64,000 nucleotides of DNA from Streptomyces hygroscopicus (GTDB taxonomy: Bacteria; Actinomycetota; Actinomycetes; Streptomycetales; Streptomycetaceae). The notes beneath the pieces were generated by a model that was given only the letters and a program-made list of their open reading frames with translations, was not told where the DNA came from and made no database searches. The stretch's first letter is position 1. The number at the start of each line of letters is the position of its first letter. This document shows positions 16,469 through 24,074 of this stretch, in pieces. The position numbers and the translations under genes are program-made. The DNA lies in assembly GCA_002021875.1 (NCBI GenBank), contig CP018627.1, positions 11,160,001 to 11,224,000 on the forward strand, written 5' to 3'.

Positions 16469-18808
16469 GTGAAGGTCGACTTTCCCACGGATGGTCCAGC
16501 CGGCGCAGGCCGGCGCGGGCCGGCAGACCGCCTTCCCTTCCGGGGAGTGCGCGTCATGGACGTGTCGGACACCATCGCAGGTCAATTCGCCGCCCGACTG
16601 CTCGCCGACCACGGGGCAGCCGTCACCCTGCTGCGCCGTCCGTCGGCACTCGTCGGCGCGTCCCCGGCCATGGATGTGCATCTCAACCACACCAAGTCGG
16701 TCCAGCCCTGTCCCACGGACGGCTGGGAGAGCGCCCTGGGACAGTGCGCGCGGGACGTCGACGTCGTGGTGGTGTCCGACCACGGCGAAGCCGCGATCGC
16801 CGCCGGCCTGGCCCCGCACGCACTGGTCGCGGTCGCCACCGACTTCGCCGACCAGGGGCCCTACCGCGACTGGCACGGATCGGAACTCATCCACCAGGCA
16901 TTGTCCGGGTCCATGCACTACACGGGCCTGGCCGGGCGCCCACCGCTCTACGGCACGGGCAACCGCGCGTACATCGCGGCCGGTCTCTTCCTCTATGTGT
17001 CACTCGCGGCGAGGCTGCTCGCTCGTCCGGCCGTCGGAGCCGCGGGGGAGATCGTGCGGGTCGCGGTGCATGAGGCGGCGGCGGCGATGGAACAGAACTT
17101 CGCCATCCAATGGGCCTACAGCGCGACGATCGCACAGCGAGGCGAGCTGAACCGGCCCAAGGGCCGCATCCGCTGTGCGGACGGTTGGATGACCGCCTTC
17201 GCCATGGAGGGTCGGCTGGGCGAGTTGCTCACCGCCGTGGGCGCCGACGATCTGGTGGATTCACCGCTGTTCTCCTCATGGCCCGACTTCATGCGAGACA
17301 TCCCGTCGGCTTTCGCGCGGATCCAGGAGCGGGCACGAGGCCGTAGCCGGGAAGCCCTCCTCCAAGCCGCACTGGACCACCGGCTGGTCATGTCCCCGGT
17401 CCGCACCCCGACCGAGCTCAGAACCGACCCGCAGCTAGTGAGCAGGGACTTCTGGCGGCACGCCGAATTCCAGGGCCGAAAGCACCTCGTGCTGGGCCCG
17501 CTGTGGCGGCCCGCGAGTTATGAGCCGGGAACCGTACACGGCACCAGCGACGGCGTACCGGCCGCCCTCCCCACGCTCGACCGGCATCCGGGCGGGACGG
17601 CGGAACCCGACGAGCGGCCGTTGCGGGGTACGCGCGTAGTGGACTTCACCACGGCCTGGTCGGGGCCACTCGCCACCCGTATTCTCGCCCTGCTGGGCGC
17701 GGAGGTTCTCAAGGTGGAAAGCGCCTCCAGGATGGACGCCTGGCGGGGCCCCGCCGACGCCCCCACCGCCACCGAGTTCTACCCGAACGGCGAGCCCGGT
17801 GACCGCCCGTACAACCGCAACGCGTGGTTCAACGCCCAGAACCTGGACAAGAAGTCGGTGCTGCTGGACCTGAAGACGGACATCGGCCGCCGACAGGCCC
17901 ATGATCTGTGCCGCGAGAGTGATCTGGTGGTCACCAACTTCACCCCGGACACCATGAGACGCCTGGGGCTCGGCTTCGACACACTCCGCGAGATCAACCC
18001 CTCCCTCGTCATGGTCGAGATGTCGGGCTTCGGCACCACAGGGCCGCTCCGGCACCACCGTGCCTACGGACAGACGATGGAGGCGATGGCCGGTATCACC
18101 GCACTGATCGGATACGACGAGGAATCCGGACCGCTGGGGTCGGGCTCCGCGTATCTCGATCCCATGGGCGGGTTGGCGGGCGCGGCGGCCGCCGTCACCG
18201 CGCTGGCGCACCGGGACCGCACCCAGCAAGCGCAGTACGTCGAGGTCGCTCAGCGCGAAGCGGCCATGTCCTGGATCGGCGACATCATCCTGGATTCCCT
18301 CTCCGCGGGGGCTGACCCGGTGCCGCAGGGCAACGCGATCCCCACCGCCTTCCCTCATGACGCGTTCCGTTGCGAGGGCGAGGACCAGTGGATCGCCATC
18401 GCTGTGCACACGGCGGACCAGTGGTCCGCGCTGTGCTCGGAACTGGGCTGGACCGACTGGGCCCGCGACACGTCGCTGGCGGAAACGACGGCGCGGAAAG
18501 CCAGGGCGGAGGAGATAGCGCGGCGCCTTTCGGAGGCGACGCGCGAACACGACAAGACGCGCCTGGCCACGCGTCTCCAGCGGGCCGGTGTCCCCGCCGC
18601 GCCCGTGCAAAACGGCCGGGACCTGTTCGAGGACCCACAGCTCAGGCATCGCGGGTGGTTCGCCGCCCTGACACATCCGGAGGCAGGGACACACGAGTAC
18701 GCGGGCCTGCCCCTGGAAGCGGCAGGACGCCTCCTCCAGCCGTCGGCCGCCGCGCCACTGCTGGGCCAGCACACGGCCGACGTCCTGGGGTCCGTACATT
18801 CGGCATGA
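16469..18808 (+). CDS. Fused two-domain CaiB/BaiF CoA-transferase
   Basis: A 779-aa protein made of two family III CoA-transferase domains in tandem (about residues 20-370 and 382-775), double the usual ~400 aa. The GTG at 16469 follows CGGAGA. The C-terminal half keeps the family pattern, including Asp564 in AYLDPMGGLAG, the position of the CoA-bound catalytic Asp. In the N-terminal half the matching segment (near residue 167, NRAYIAAGLF) has no Asp. By analogy with two-subunit family III enzymes in which only one subunit carries the Asp, this may be a covalently linked heterodimer. It ends the operon and presumably activates the imported acid by CoA transfer. Confidence 0.85.
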   Translation: MKVDFPTDGPAGAGRRGPADRLPFRGVRVMDVSDTIAGQFAARLLADHGAAVTLLRRPSALVGASPAMDVHLNHTKSVQPCPTDGWESALGQCARDVDVVVVSDHGEAAIAAGLAPHALVAVATDFADQGPYRDWHGSELIHQALSGSMHYTGLAGRPPLYGTGNRAYIAAGLFLYVSLAARLLARPAVGAAGEIVRVAVHEAAAAMEQNFAIQWAYSATIAQRGELNRPKGRIRCADGWMTAFAMEGRLGELLTAVGADDLVDSPLFSSWPDFMRDIPSAFARIQERARGRSREALLQAALDHRLVMSPVRTPTELRTDPQLVSRDFWRHAEFQGRKHLVLGPLWRPASYEPGTVHGTSDGVPAALPTLDRHPGGTAEPDERPLRGTRVVDFTTAWSGPLATRILALLGAEVLKVESASRMDAWRGPADAPTATEFYPNGEPGDRPYNRNAWFNAQNLDKKSVLLDLKTDIGRRQAHDLCRESDLVVTNFTPDTMRRLGLGFDTLREINPSLVMVEMSGFGTTGPLRHHRAYGQTMEAMAGITALIGYDEESGPLGSGSAYLDPMGGLAGAAAAVTALAHRDRTQQAQYVEVAQREAAMSWIGDIILDSLSAGADPVPQGNAIPTAFPHDAFRCEGEDQWIAIAVHTADQWSALCSELGWTDWARDTSLAETTARKARAEEIARRLSEATREHDKTRLATRLQRAGVPAAPVQNGRDLFEDPQLRHRGWFAALTHPEAGTHEYAGLPLEAAGRLLQPSAAAPLLGQHTADVLGSVHSA

Positions 18809-18823
18809 CCCGGAGCCGGAAGA

Positions 18824-18853
18824 CGGGCCCATCCCGAATGCGGGGTGGGCCCG
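18824..18853. terminator. Hairpin after CoA-transferase gene
   Basis: Arms 18824-18836 and 18841-18853 (13 bp, one G-T pair) enclose a 4-nt loop, 15 bp after the CoA-transferase stop and before the end of the convergent acyl-CoA dehydrogenase genes. Confidence 0.65.
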
Positions 18854-18926
18854 CCCCGCGCCCTCGAGACGGCCGGGATTCTGGCGTCCGAGGGGATCGA
18901 GCCGGACGTCATCGATCCATCGGGGC

Positions 18927-19916
18927 TCATGGAGCCAGGACGAGGGATCGGCACGCCGCCGGAGTCCCCCAGGCATCACGGAGGGCGCGGGCCTTGCGGA
19001 TCCACAGGGACAGCTCCAGCTCCTCGGTGTAGCCGAGCGCGCCGTGCACCTGCAGGGCCGTGCGCGAGGCGGCGTAGGCCGCCTCGCCCGCGGTCACTTT
19101 CGCCGCCGCGCACTCCCGGCGGGCGGACGGGGCGTCCGAGGCCAGGGCCAGGGCGGCGGAGTGGACCAGAGGCTGGGCGAACTCCAGGGCGAGGAGAACG
19201 TCCGCCAGACGGTGCTTCACGGCCTGGAACGAGCCGATGGCGACTCCGAACTGAGTGCGTTGCGCGGCGTACGCGACGGTATGGTCCAGCAGCGCGCGGC
19301 CGAGCCCCAGGGCCTGGGCGGCCGTTGTCAGGGCCGCCACATCCGTGGCGTACGAGGTCGCTGCCCGGACCGTGGGCCCCTCGACCAGGACCGTTGCGCC
19401 CGTCGGGCGGAACAATCGGCGGGCCGGATCGGAGGAACGCTGTAGCGGGCCGCGCCCCGCTGCCAGCCATACGGTGTCGTCCTCGACGACGAACACGGCG
19501 TCGGCCGTGTCCGCGTCGAGGGCGTAAGGGCTCCCGGCGTCGGGCGCGCACAGGGATACGAGCGCCGCGCCGGCGGCGATCCGCGGCAGCCACGTCTCGG
19601 CAGGGGCGCGGTCGCCGAGCCGGTCGAGGAGGGCCGCCGCCGCGACGGTTTCGACCAGCGGGCCCGGTACGGCGTGGCGGCCCAGTTCGGTGAAGGCGAC
19701 GCCCAGTTCGACAGGCAGCAGGCCCAGGCCCTCGTGCCGCTCCGGTACGGCGAGGCCGAAGACTCCCGCCTCGGCGAGCCGGCTCCACAGGGTGCGGCCG
19801 GGGCCCGGGTCCCCGGCCGCCCAGGACCGTATCGTGCTCGGTGTGTCCGACGAGCCGAGCATGCCGTCCAGGGTCTTCGCGAACGCACGCTGCTCGGTGT
19901 CGAGGAGGAACCGCAT
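18927..19916 (-). CDS. Acyl-CoA dehydrogenase, small subunit type (IpdE2/FadE-like)
   Basis: A 329-aa acyl-CoA dehydrogenase homologue, shorter than the usual 380-400 aa, as are the small partners (for example FadE32/FadE33) of steroid-degrading heterotetramers. Visible parts are VPERHEGLGLLPVE, the FAD-binding segment AQRTQFGVAIGSFQAVKHRLAD and VHGALGYTEELELSLW. Its ATG overlaps the stop of the 389-aa dehydrogenase gene by 1 bp (TGATG), and a GTG 3 bp upstream is also possible. The pair therefore probably forms one alpha2beta2 enzyme. Its place beside ipdF and kstR2 suggests a role in dehydrogenating HIP-derived CoA esters, comparable to IpdE1-IpdE2. That assignment is inference. Confidence 0.82.
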   Translation of the reverse strand: MRFLLDTEQRAFAKTLDGMLGSSDTPSTIRSWAAGDPGPGRTLWSRLAEAGVFGLAVPERHEGLGLLPVELGVAFTELGRHAVPGPLVETVAAAALLDRLGDRAPAETWLPRIAAGAALVSLCAPDAGSPYALDADTADAVFVVEDDTVWLAAGRGPLQRSSDPARRLFRPTGATVLVEGPTVRAATSYATDVAALTTAAQALGLGRALLDHTVAYAAQRTQFGVAIGSFQAVKHRLADVLLALEFAQPLVHSAALALASDAPSARRECAAAKVTAGEAAYAASRTALQVHGALGYTEELELSLWIRKARALRDAWGTPAACRSLVLAP

Positions 19917-21085
19917 CACCGGCGTCCTTTCGGCAGGCCGAGCAGCCGCTCGGCGATGATGTCGCGCTGGATCTCGTTGGTGCCGGCGTAGATGGGGCCC
20001 GCGAGGGAGAAGGTGTAGCCCTCTGCCCAGCCACCGTGGGCCGGCGCGTCCGCGGCGTCATCGGCGAGCTCCCCGTAGGGGCCGAGCAGGTCGAGGGCGG
20101 TCTCGTGGAGCGCGATGTCCAGCTCCGACCAGAAGACCTTGTTGAGACTGGACTCCGCGCCGATCGACTCTCCGGCCGCGATCCGCGAGACGCTCGCGTA
20201 GGCGAAGAGTTCATACGCGCGGGCGCCGATCACCGCGTCGGCCACCCGGTCGCGCAGAGCCGTGTCCGCTGGATCGGCCTCATCGCGCCACAGCCGGGCC
20301 AACCGGTCCGCGGCGGCCGTGAAGCGGCCGGGGCTGCGCAGGGTCAGCCCGCGCTCGCTGCCCGCGGTGCTCATCGCCACGCGCCAGCCCTCACCCGGCG
20401 CTCCGATGACGTCCTCGTCGGGCACGAAGACATCGTCCAGGAAGAGTTCGGCGAAGGCGGGCTTGCCGTCGAGGCGTCCTAGGGGCCGCACCGTCAGGCC
20501 CGGCGCGTCCAGGGGGAACATCAGATACGTCAGTCCCGGGTGCGGCTTGTCCGCCGCCGGATCACTGCGGAAGAGGCCAAAGGCGCGGTCGGCGAAGGCG
20601 GCCCGGGATGACCAGGTCTTCTGACCGGTCAGGCGCCAGCCGCCCTCGGTCCGCTGGGCCGTGGAGCGCAGACGCGCGAGGTCGGAGCCCGCCTCCGGCT
20701 CGGACCAGGCCTGAGCCCAGATGACCTCGCCACTCGCCATGGGCGGCAGGACGCGGGCGCGCTGCTCCGGTGTGCCGTGCTCGAAGAGGGTGGGGGCGAG
20801 GAGGTTGATGCCGTTCTGGCTGACCCGGCCGGGTGCGTCCGCCGCGTAGTACTCCTCCTCGAAGATCAGCCATTGGAGGAGTGAGACACCCCGGCCGCCG
20901 TATTCCTCGGGCCAGGAGACGACCGACCACCGGTCCGCGAAGAGGGCGCGCTCCCACTCCCGGTGGGCGGCGAACCCCTCCGCGGTCTCCAGGGAGGGCA
21001 GGCGAGAGGTGGACACATGTGCGGTGAGCCAGGCGCGGGCCTCGGCCCGGAAGGCGTTCTCGGCGGCGCTGAAATCGAGATCCAT
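19916..21085 (-). CDS. Acyl-CoA dehydrogenase, large subunit type (IpdE1/FadE-like)
   Basis: A 389-aa acyl-CoA dehydrogenase. It has AQAWSEPEAGSDL for the substrate/flavin site, LTGQKTWSSRAAFAD, a GSERG segment, and C-terminal YAGTNEIQRDIIAERLLGLP. The start at 21085 follows GGAGG and overlaps the stop of a short enoyl-CoA hydratase remnant (TGATG). Steroid-degrading actinobacteria carry similar genes (fadE30-fadE33, ipdE1) beside ipdF and kstR2. I cannot say which of these is the true orthologue. Expression is probably driven from the KstR2-type site at 21300-21317, through the remnant. Confidence 0.87.
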   Translation of the reverse strand: MDLDFSAAENAFRAEARAWLTAHVSTSRLPSLETAEGFAAHREWERALFADRWSVVSWPEEYGGRGVSLLQWLIFEEEYYAADAPGRVSQNGINLLAPTLFEHGTPEQRARVLPPMASGEVIWAQAWSEPEAGSDLARLRSTAQRTEGGWRLTGQKTWSSRAAFADRAFGLFRSDPAADKPHPGLTYLMFPLDAPGLTVRPLGRLDGKPAFAELFLDDVFVPDEDVIGAPGEGWRVAMSTAGSERGLTLRSPGRFTAAADRLARLWRDEADPADTALRDRVADAVIGARAYELFAYASVSRIAAGESIGAESSLNKVFWSELDIALHETALDLLGPYGELADDAADAPAHGGWAEGYTFSLAGPIYAGTNEIQRDIIAERLLGLPKGRR

Positions 21086-21297
21086 CAGGTGCCGGCCTCC
21101 TTCATCGCGCGGATGTCCATGCCGCCCAGCGCGTCGGGGGCGGTCTGCGCGTTGTGCGCGTGGGCGAGATGGTGCGGTCCGAAGACCGAGTCCGGCCCGG
21201 TGTGCAGGCCCGGCAGGTCCTCGGCCCGGTTGACGGCGCGTTTGGCCAGCGCCGGCCCCAGGCGTGGCATGCCGGCGATGCGCGTCGCCAACTCCAT
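21085..21297 (-). pseudogene. C-terminal remnant of an enoyl-CoA hydratase
   Basis: A 70-codon open frame whose product matches only the last quarter of a crotonase-family enoyl-CoA hydratase: the helix ALAKRAVNRAEDLPGL, then FGPHHLAHAHN and GGMDIRAMKEAG. The N-terminal 190-odd residues with the oxyanion hole are absent. Its ATG at 21297 begins 3 bp from the predicted KstR2 operator, so a deletion seems to have joined the promoter to the gene's tail. It is still co-transcribed with the two acyl-CoA dehydrogenase genes (1-bp overlap with the next start). It may survive only as a coupled leader. A real small protein cannot be excluded. Confidence 0.65.
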
Positions 21298-21299
21298 TT

Positions 21300-21317
21300 C
21301 TAACAAGTGTTTGGTAG
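21300..21317. promoter_or_regulatory. KstR2-type operator, site A
   Basis: CTAACAAGTGTTTGGTAG is an imperfect palindrome in the divergent promoter of the acyl-CoA dehydrogenase operon and ipdF. Its inner 14 bp match the KstR2 consensus AnCAAGnnCTTGnT (from memory) at all but one fixed position. Its reverse complement differs from site B at 27550 by 2 of 18 bases. Confidence 0.8.
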
Positions 21318-21364
21318 GTTACCGTACGGCCATAAGCGCCGTCGAGGTTCGAGGAGGCCCATGT

Positions 21365-22156
21365 ATGACTGCCGTCGGCCCGCCCCCGTATGTCCCCGGC
21401 CATGCCCTCCTCGACGGCCGTACCGCGGTGATCACCGCGGCCGCGGGCGCCGGGATCGGTGGGGCCACCGCACGCAGATTTCTCGACGAGGGCGCCCGCG
21501 TCGTCATCGGTGACGCCCACGCGCGCCGGCTGAAGGAGACGTGCGACGCGTTGTCCGAGGAGTTCGGCGCCGGCCGGGTCGCGGGCCTGCCCTGCGATGT
21601 CACCGACGAGCGGCAGATCACGGACCTGCTCGACCTCGCCGAGGAGCGGCACGGGCGCCTCGACATCGTGGTCAACAACGCCGGGCTCGGCGGCACTGCC
21701 CAGCTCACCGAGATGACCGACGAACAGTGGGACAGGGTCCTCGACGTCACCCTGAACGGCACCTTCCGCTGCACCCGCGCCGCACTGCGCCGCATGAAGG
21801 CGGCGGGCGCCGGGGGCGTGATCGTCAACAACGCCTCGGTGGTCGGCTGGCGCGCGCAGGCCGGGCAGGCGCACTACGCCGCCGCCAAAGCCGGAGTCAT
21901 GGCGCTGACCCGCTGCGCCGCAGTGGAGGCGGCCGACTACGGCGTGCGGGTCAACGCGGTCGCCCCGAGCCTGGCGATGCACCCGCATCTGGTGAAGGTG
22001 ACCACGGCCGAATTGCTGGCGGAACTCACCGAGCGCGAGGCGTTCGGCCGCTATGCCGAGCCCTGGGAGGTCGCCAACGTGATCGTCTTCCTGGCCGGCG
22101 ACTACTCCTCGTACCTGACCGGCGAGATCGTCTCGGTCAGCAGCCAGCGGGCGTGA
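21365..22156 (+). CDS. ipdF: SDR dehydrogenase of HIP catabolism (IpdF-like)
   Basis: A 263-aa short-chain dehydrogenase, starting at the ATG at 21365 with GAGGAGG upstream. The cofactor motif is TAAAGAGIGGATARR, the NNAG motif is present (VVNNAGLGG), and the active site has Ser in NNASVVGW and Tyr-Lys in HYAAAKAGV. IpdF (Rv3559c in M. tuberculosis, about 262 aa) oxidises the 5-hydroxy group of a HIP-CoA derivative in steroid C/D-ring breakdown. Length, cofactor motif and neighbours (kstR2 and fadA6 directly downstream) support this name. A KstR2-type site lies just upstream. Confidence 0.8.
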   Translation: MTAVGPPPYVPGHALLDGRTAVITAAAGAGIGGATARRFLDEGARVVIGDAHARRLKETCDALSEEFGAGRVAGLPCDVTDERQITDLLDLAEERHGRLDIVVNNAGLGGTAQLTEMTDEQWDRVLDVTLNGTFRCTRAALRRMKAAGAGGVIVNNASVVGWRAQAGQAHYAAAKAGVMALTRCAAVEAADYGVRVNAVAPSLAMHPHLVKVTTAELLAELTEREAFGRYAEPWEVANVIVFLAGDYSSYLTGEIVSVSSQRA

Positions 22157-22171
22157 GACGACAATGGCAGG

Positions 22172-22813
22172 GTGCCGAACACAAGGAACACCAGCGTGCC
22201 GGGGACCGGCAAGAAGAAGCCCGCGATGAGCCCGTCGCCCGCGCGGCGTGCCGAGCTGCTCGCGGTCGCGGCGGAGGTCTTCGCCGAGCAGGGCTACAGC
22301 GCGACAACCGTCCGGCAGATCGCGGACGCCGCGGGAATGCTCGCGGGCAGTCTCTACTACCACTTCGACTCCAAGGAGTCGATGCTCGACGAGATCCTGT
22401 CCGGCTTCCTGGACGAGCTGTGGGCCGGATACGACGCCGTGCTGGAAGCGGATCTCGCCCCCCGGGCGACCATCGAGGCCCTGGTCACCGAGTCCTTCCG
22501 GGAGATCGACCGGCATCGCGCCGCCGTGGCGATCTACCAGAAGGAATCCCGGCAACTGTCCGCGCAACCCCGCTTCACCTACCTCGCCGCGGCGCAGGAG
22601 AAGTTCGAGAAGGCGTGGCTGGGGACGTTGGAACGCGGCGTCGCGGCCCACGCCTTCCGTGCCGACCTGGACGCCCGGCTCACCTACCGCTTCGTACGGG
22701 ACACCGTCTGGGTCGCCGCGTCCTGGTACCGGCCCGGCGGACAGCACAGCCCCGAGGAAATCGCCCGCCAGTACCTGTCGATGGTGCTGGACGGGATCGC
22801 CGTACAGACATAG
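22172..22813 (+). CDS. kstR2: TetR-family repressor KstR2
   Basis: A TetR regulator of 213 aa from the GTG at 22172. The ATG at 22226 (195 aa) is an alternative close to the ~200 aa of mycobacterial KstR2. The HTH is YSATTVRQIADAAGMLAGSLYYHFDSKESML. KstR2 represses the HIP-degradation genes and is released by HIP-CoA. Identification rests on position between ipdF and fadA6, as in Mycobacterium and Rhodococcus, and on two matching 14-bp operator motifs in the divergent promoters of this block. It lies 15 bp after ipdF and 24 bp before fadA6. Confidence 0.85.
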   Translation: MPNTRNTSVPGTGKKKPAMSPSPARRAELLAVAAEVFAEQGYSATTVRQIADAAGMLAGSLYYHFDSKESMLDEILSGFLDELWAGYDAVLEADLAPRATIEALVTESFREIDRHRAAVAIYQKESRQLSAQPRFTYLAAAQEKFEKAWLGTLERGVAAHAFRADLDARLTYRFVRDTVWVAASWYRPGGQHSPEEIARQYLSMVLDGIAVQT

Positions 22814-22837
22814 AGACCTCGCGAAGGAGCAGCAGCC

Positions 22838-23995
22838 ATGCCCGAGGCATTCATCGTCGAAGCAGTACGCACCCCGGTCGGCAAACGCGACGGCGCGCTG
22901 TCCGCCGTGCACCCCGCCGACCTCGGCGCCCATGTGCTGAAGGCACTGATGGAGCGCTCCGGCGCCGACCCCGCCGCCGTCGAGGACGTCGTCTTCGGCT
23001 GCCTGGACACCGTGGGCCCGCAGGCCGGGGACATCGCGCGCACCTGCTGGCTGGCCGCCGGGCTGCCGGAAGAAGTACCCGGGACCACGGTGGACCGCCA
23101 GTGCGGCTCCTCCCAGCAGGCCCTGCACTTCGCCGCGCAGGGCGTGCTCTCCGGTACTCAGGACCTGGTGGTCGCGGGCGGGGTGCAGAACATGTCGATG
23201 ATCCCCATCGCCTTCGCCAGCCGCCGGGCCACCGAACCGCTCGGCCTCGACGACGGCCCGTACGCGGGCTCCGAGGGCTGGCGGGCCCGCTACGGCGACC
23301 GGCCCGTCAACCAGTTCTACGGAGCGGAACTGATCGCCGAGAAGTGGGGCATCAGCCGGGAGGCGATGGAGGAGTTCGCGCTGCGCTCCCACCAGCGCGC
23401 GATACGGGCCATCGACGAGGGCCGCTTCGACCGCGAGCTCGTCCCGTACGGGGAGGTGACGACCGATGAGGGGCCGCGCCGTGGCACCTCACTGGAGAAG
23501 ATGGCTTCTCTGGCACCGGTCGTCCAGGGCGGCCGGCTGACCGCCGCCGTCTCCTCGCAGGTCTCCGACGGCGCCTCCGCGCTGCTCGTCGCCTCCGAGC
23601 GGGCGGTCGCCGAGCACGGCCTGACACCGCGCGCCCGCGTCCACCATCTGTCGGTGCGCGGCGAGGACCCGATCCGGATGCTGTCCGCCCCCATCCCGGC
23701 CACGGCCTACGCCCTGAAGAAGTCCGGGATGTCGCTCGACGACATCGACCTGGTGGAGATCAACGAGGCGTTCGCACCCGTCGTGCTGGCGTGGCTGAAG
23801 GAAACCGGCGTGGACCCGGAGAAGGTCAACGTCAACGGCGGCGCCATCGCCCTCGGCCACCCGCTCGGCGCGACCGGCACCAAGCTGACGACGACGCTGC
23901 TGCACGAACTGGAGCGCACCGGAGGCCGGTTCGGTCTGCAGACCATGTGCGAGGGCGGTGGCCAGGCCAACGTCACCATCATCGAACGGCTCTGA
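22838..23995 (+). CDS. fadA6: Acetyl-CoA acyltransferase (thiolase) FadA6
   Basis: A 385-aa thiolase, starting at 22838 after GAAGGAGCAGC. Nucleophile Cys89 lies in DRQCGSSQQAL, His341 in ALGHPLGATG and the second Cys371 in TMCEGGG, so the catalytic set is complete. FadA6 cleaves a beta-ketoacyl-CoA late in HIP catabolism, releasing acetyl-CoA. The gene order ipdF-kstR2-fadA6 on one strand, convergent with ipdC, matches the mycobacterial layout. A strong hairpin at 24006-24053 follows the stop. Confidence 0.87.
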   Translation: MPEAFIVEAVRTPVGKRDGALSAVHPADLGAHVLKALMERSGADPAAVEDVVFGCLDTVGPQAGDIARTCWLAAGLPEEVPGTTVDRQCGSSQQALHFAAQGVLSGTQDLVVAGGVQNMSMIPIAFASRRATEPLGLDDGPYAGSEGWRARYGDRPVNQFYGAELIAEKWGISREAMEEFALRSHQRAIRAIDEGRFDRELVPYGEVTTDEGPRRGTSLEKMASLAPVVQGGRLTAAVSSQVSDGASALLVASERAVAEHGLTPRARVHHLSVRGEDPIRMLSAPIPATAYALKKSGMSLDDIDLVEINEAFAPVVLAWLKETGVDPEKVNVNGGAIALGHPLGATGTKLTTTLLHELERTGGRFGLQTMCEGGGQANVTIIERL

Positions 23996-24005
23996 CGCAC
24001 ACCAC

Positions 24006-24053
24006 CCGCCTGCCGCCGCCGACCCGATCACCCGGGTCGGCGGCGGCAGGCGG
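24006..24053. terminator. Strong bidirectional hairpin fadA6/ipdC
   Basis: A perfect 21-bp inverted repeat (24006-24026 and 24033-24053) with a 6-nt loop, placed exactly between the convergent ends of fadA6 and ipdC. It is the strongest hairpin I noticed in the window and should stop transcription from both sides. Confidence 0.85.
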
Positions 24054-24074
24054 ATCGGCTGGTGCGGAGGGCGC

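Noticed and set aside
19916..23392. 1158-aa minus-strand protein
   Set aside because: Only the last 389 codons are an acyl-CoA dehydrogenase. The upstream part is antisense to ipdF, kstR2 and fadA6.
24006..24053. Possible repeat or CRISPR-like unit
   Set aside because: A single inverted repeat between convergent genes with no further copies; it is a terminator hairpin.
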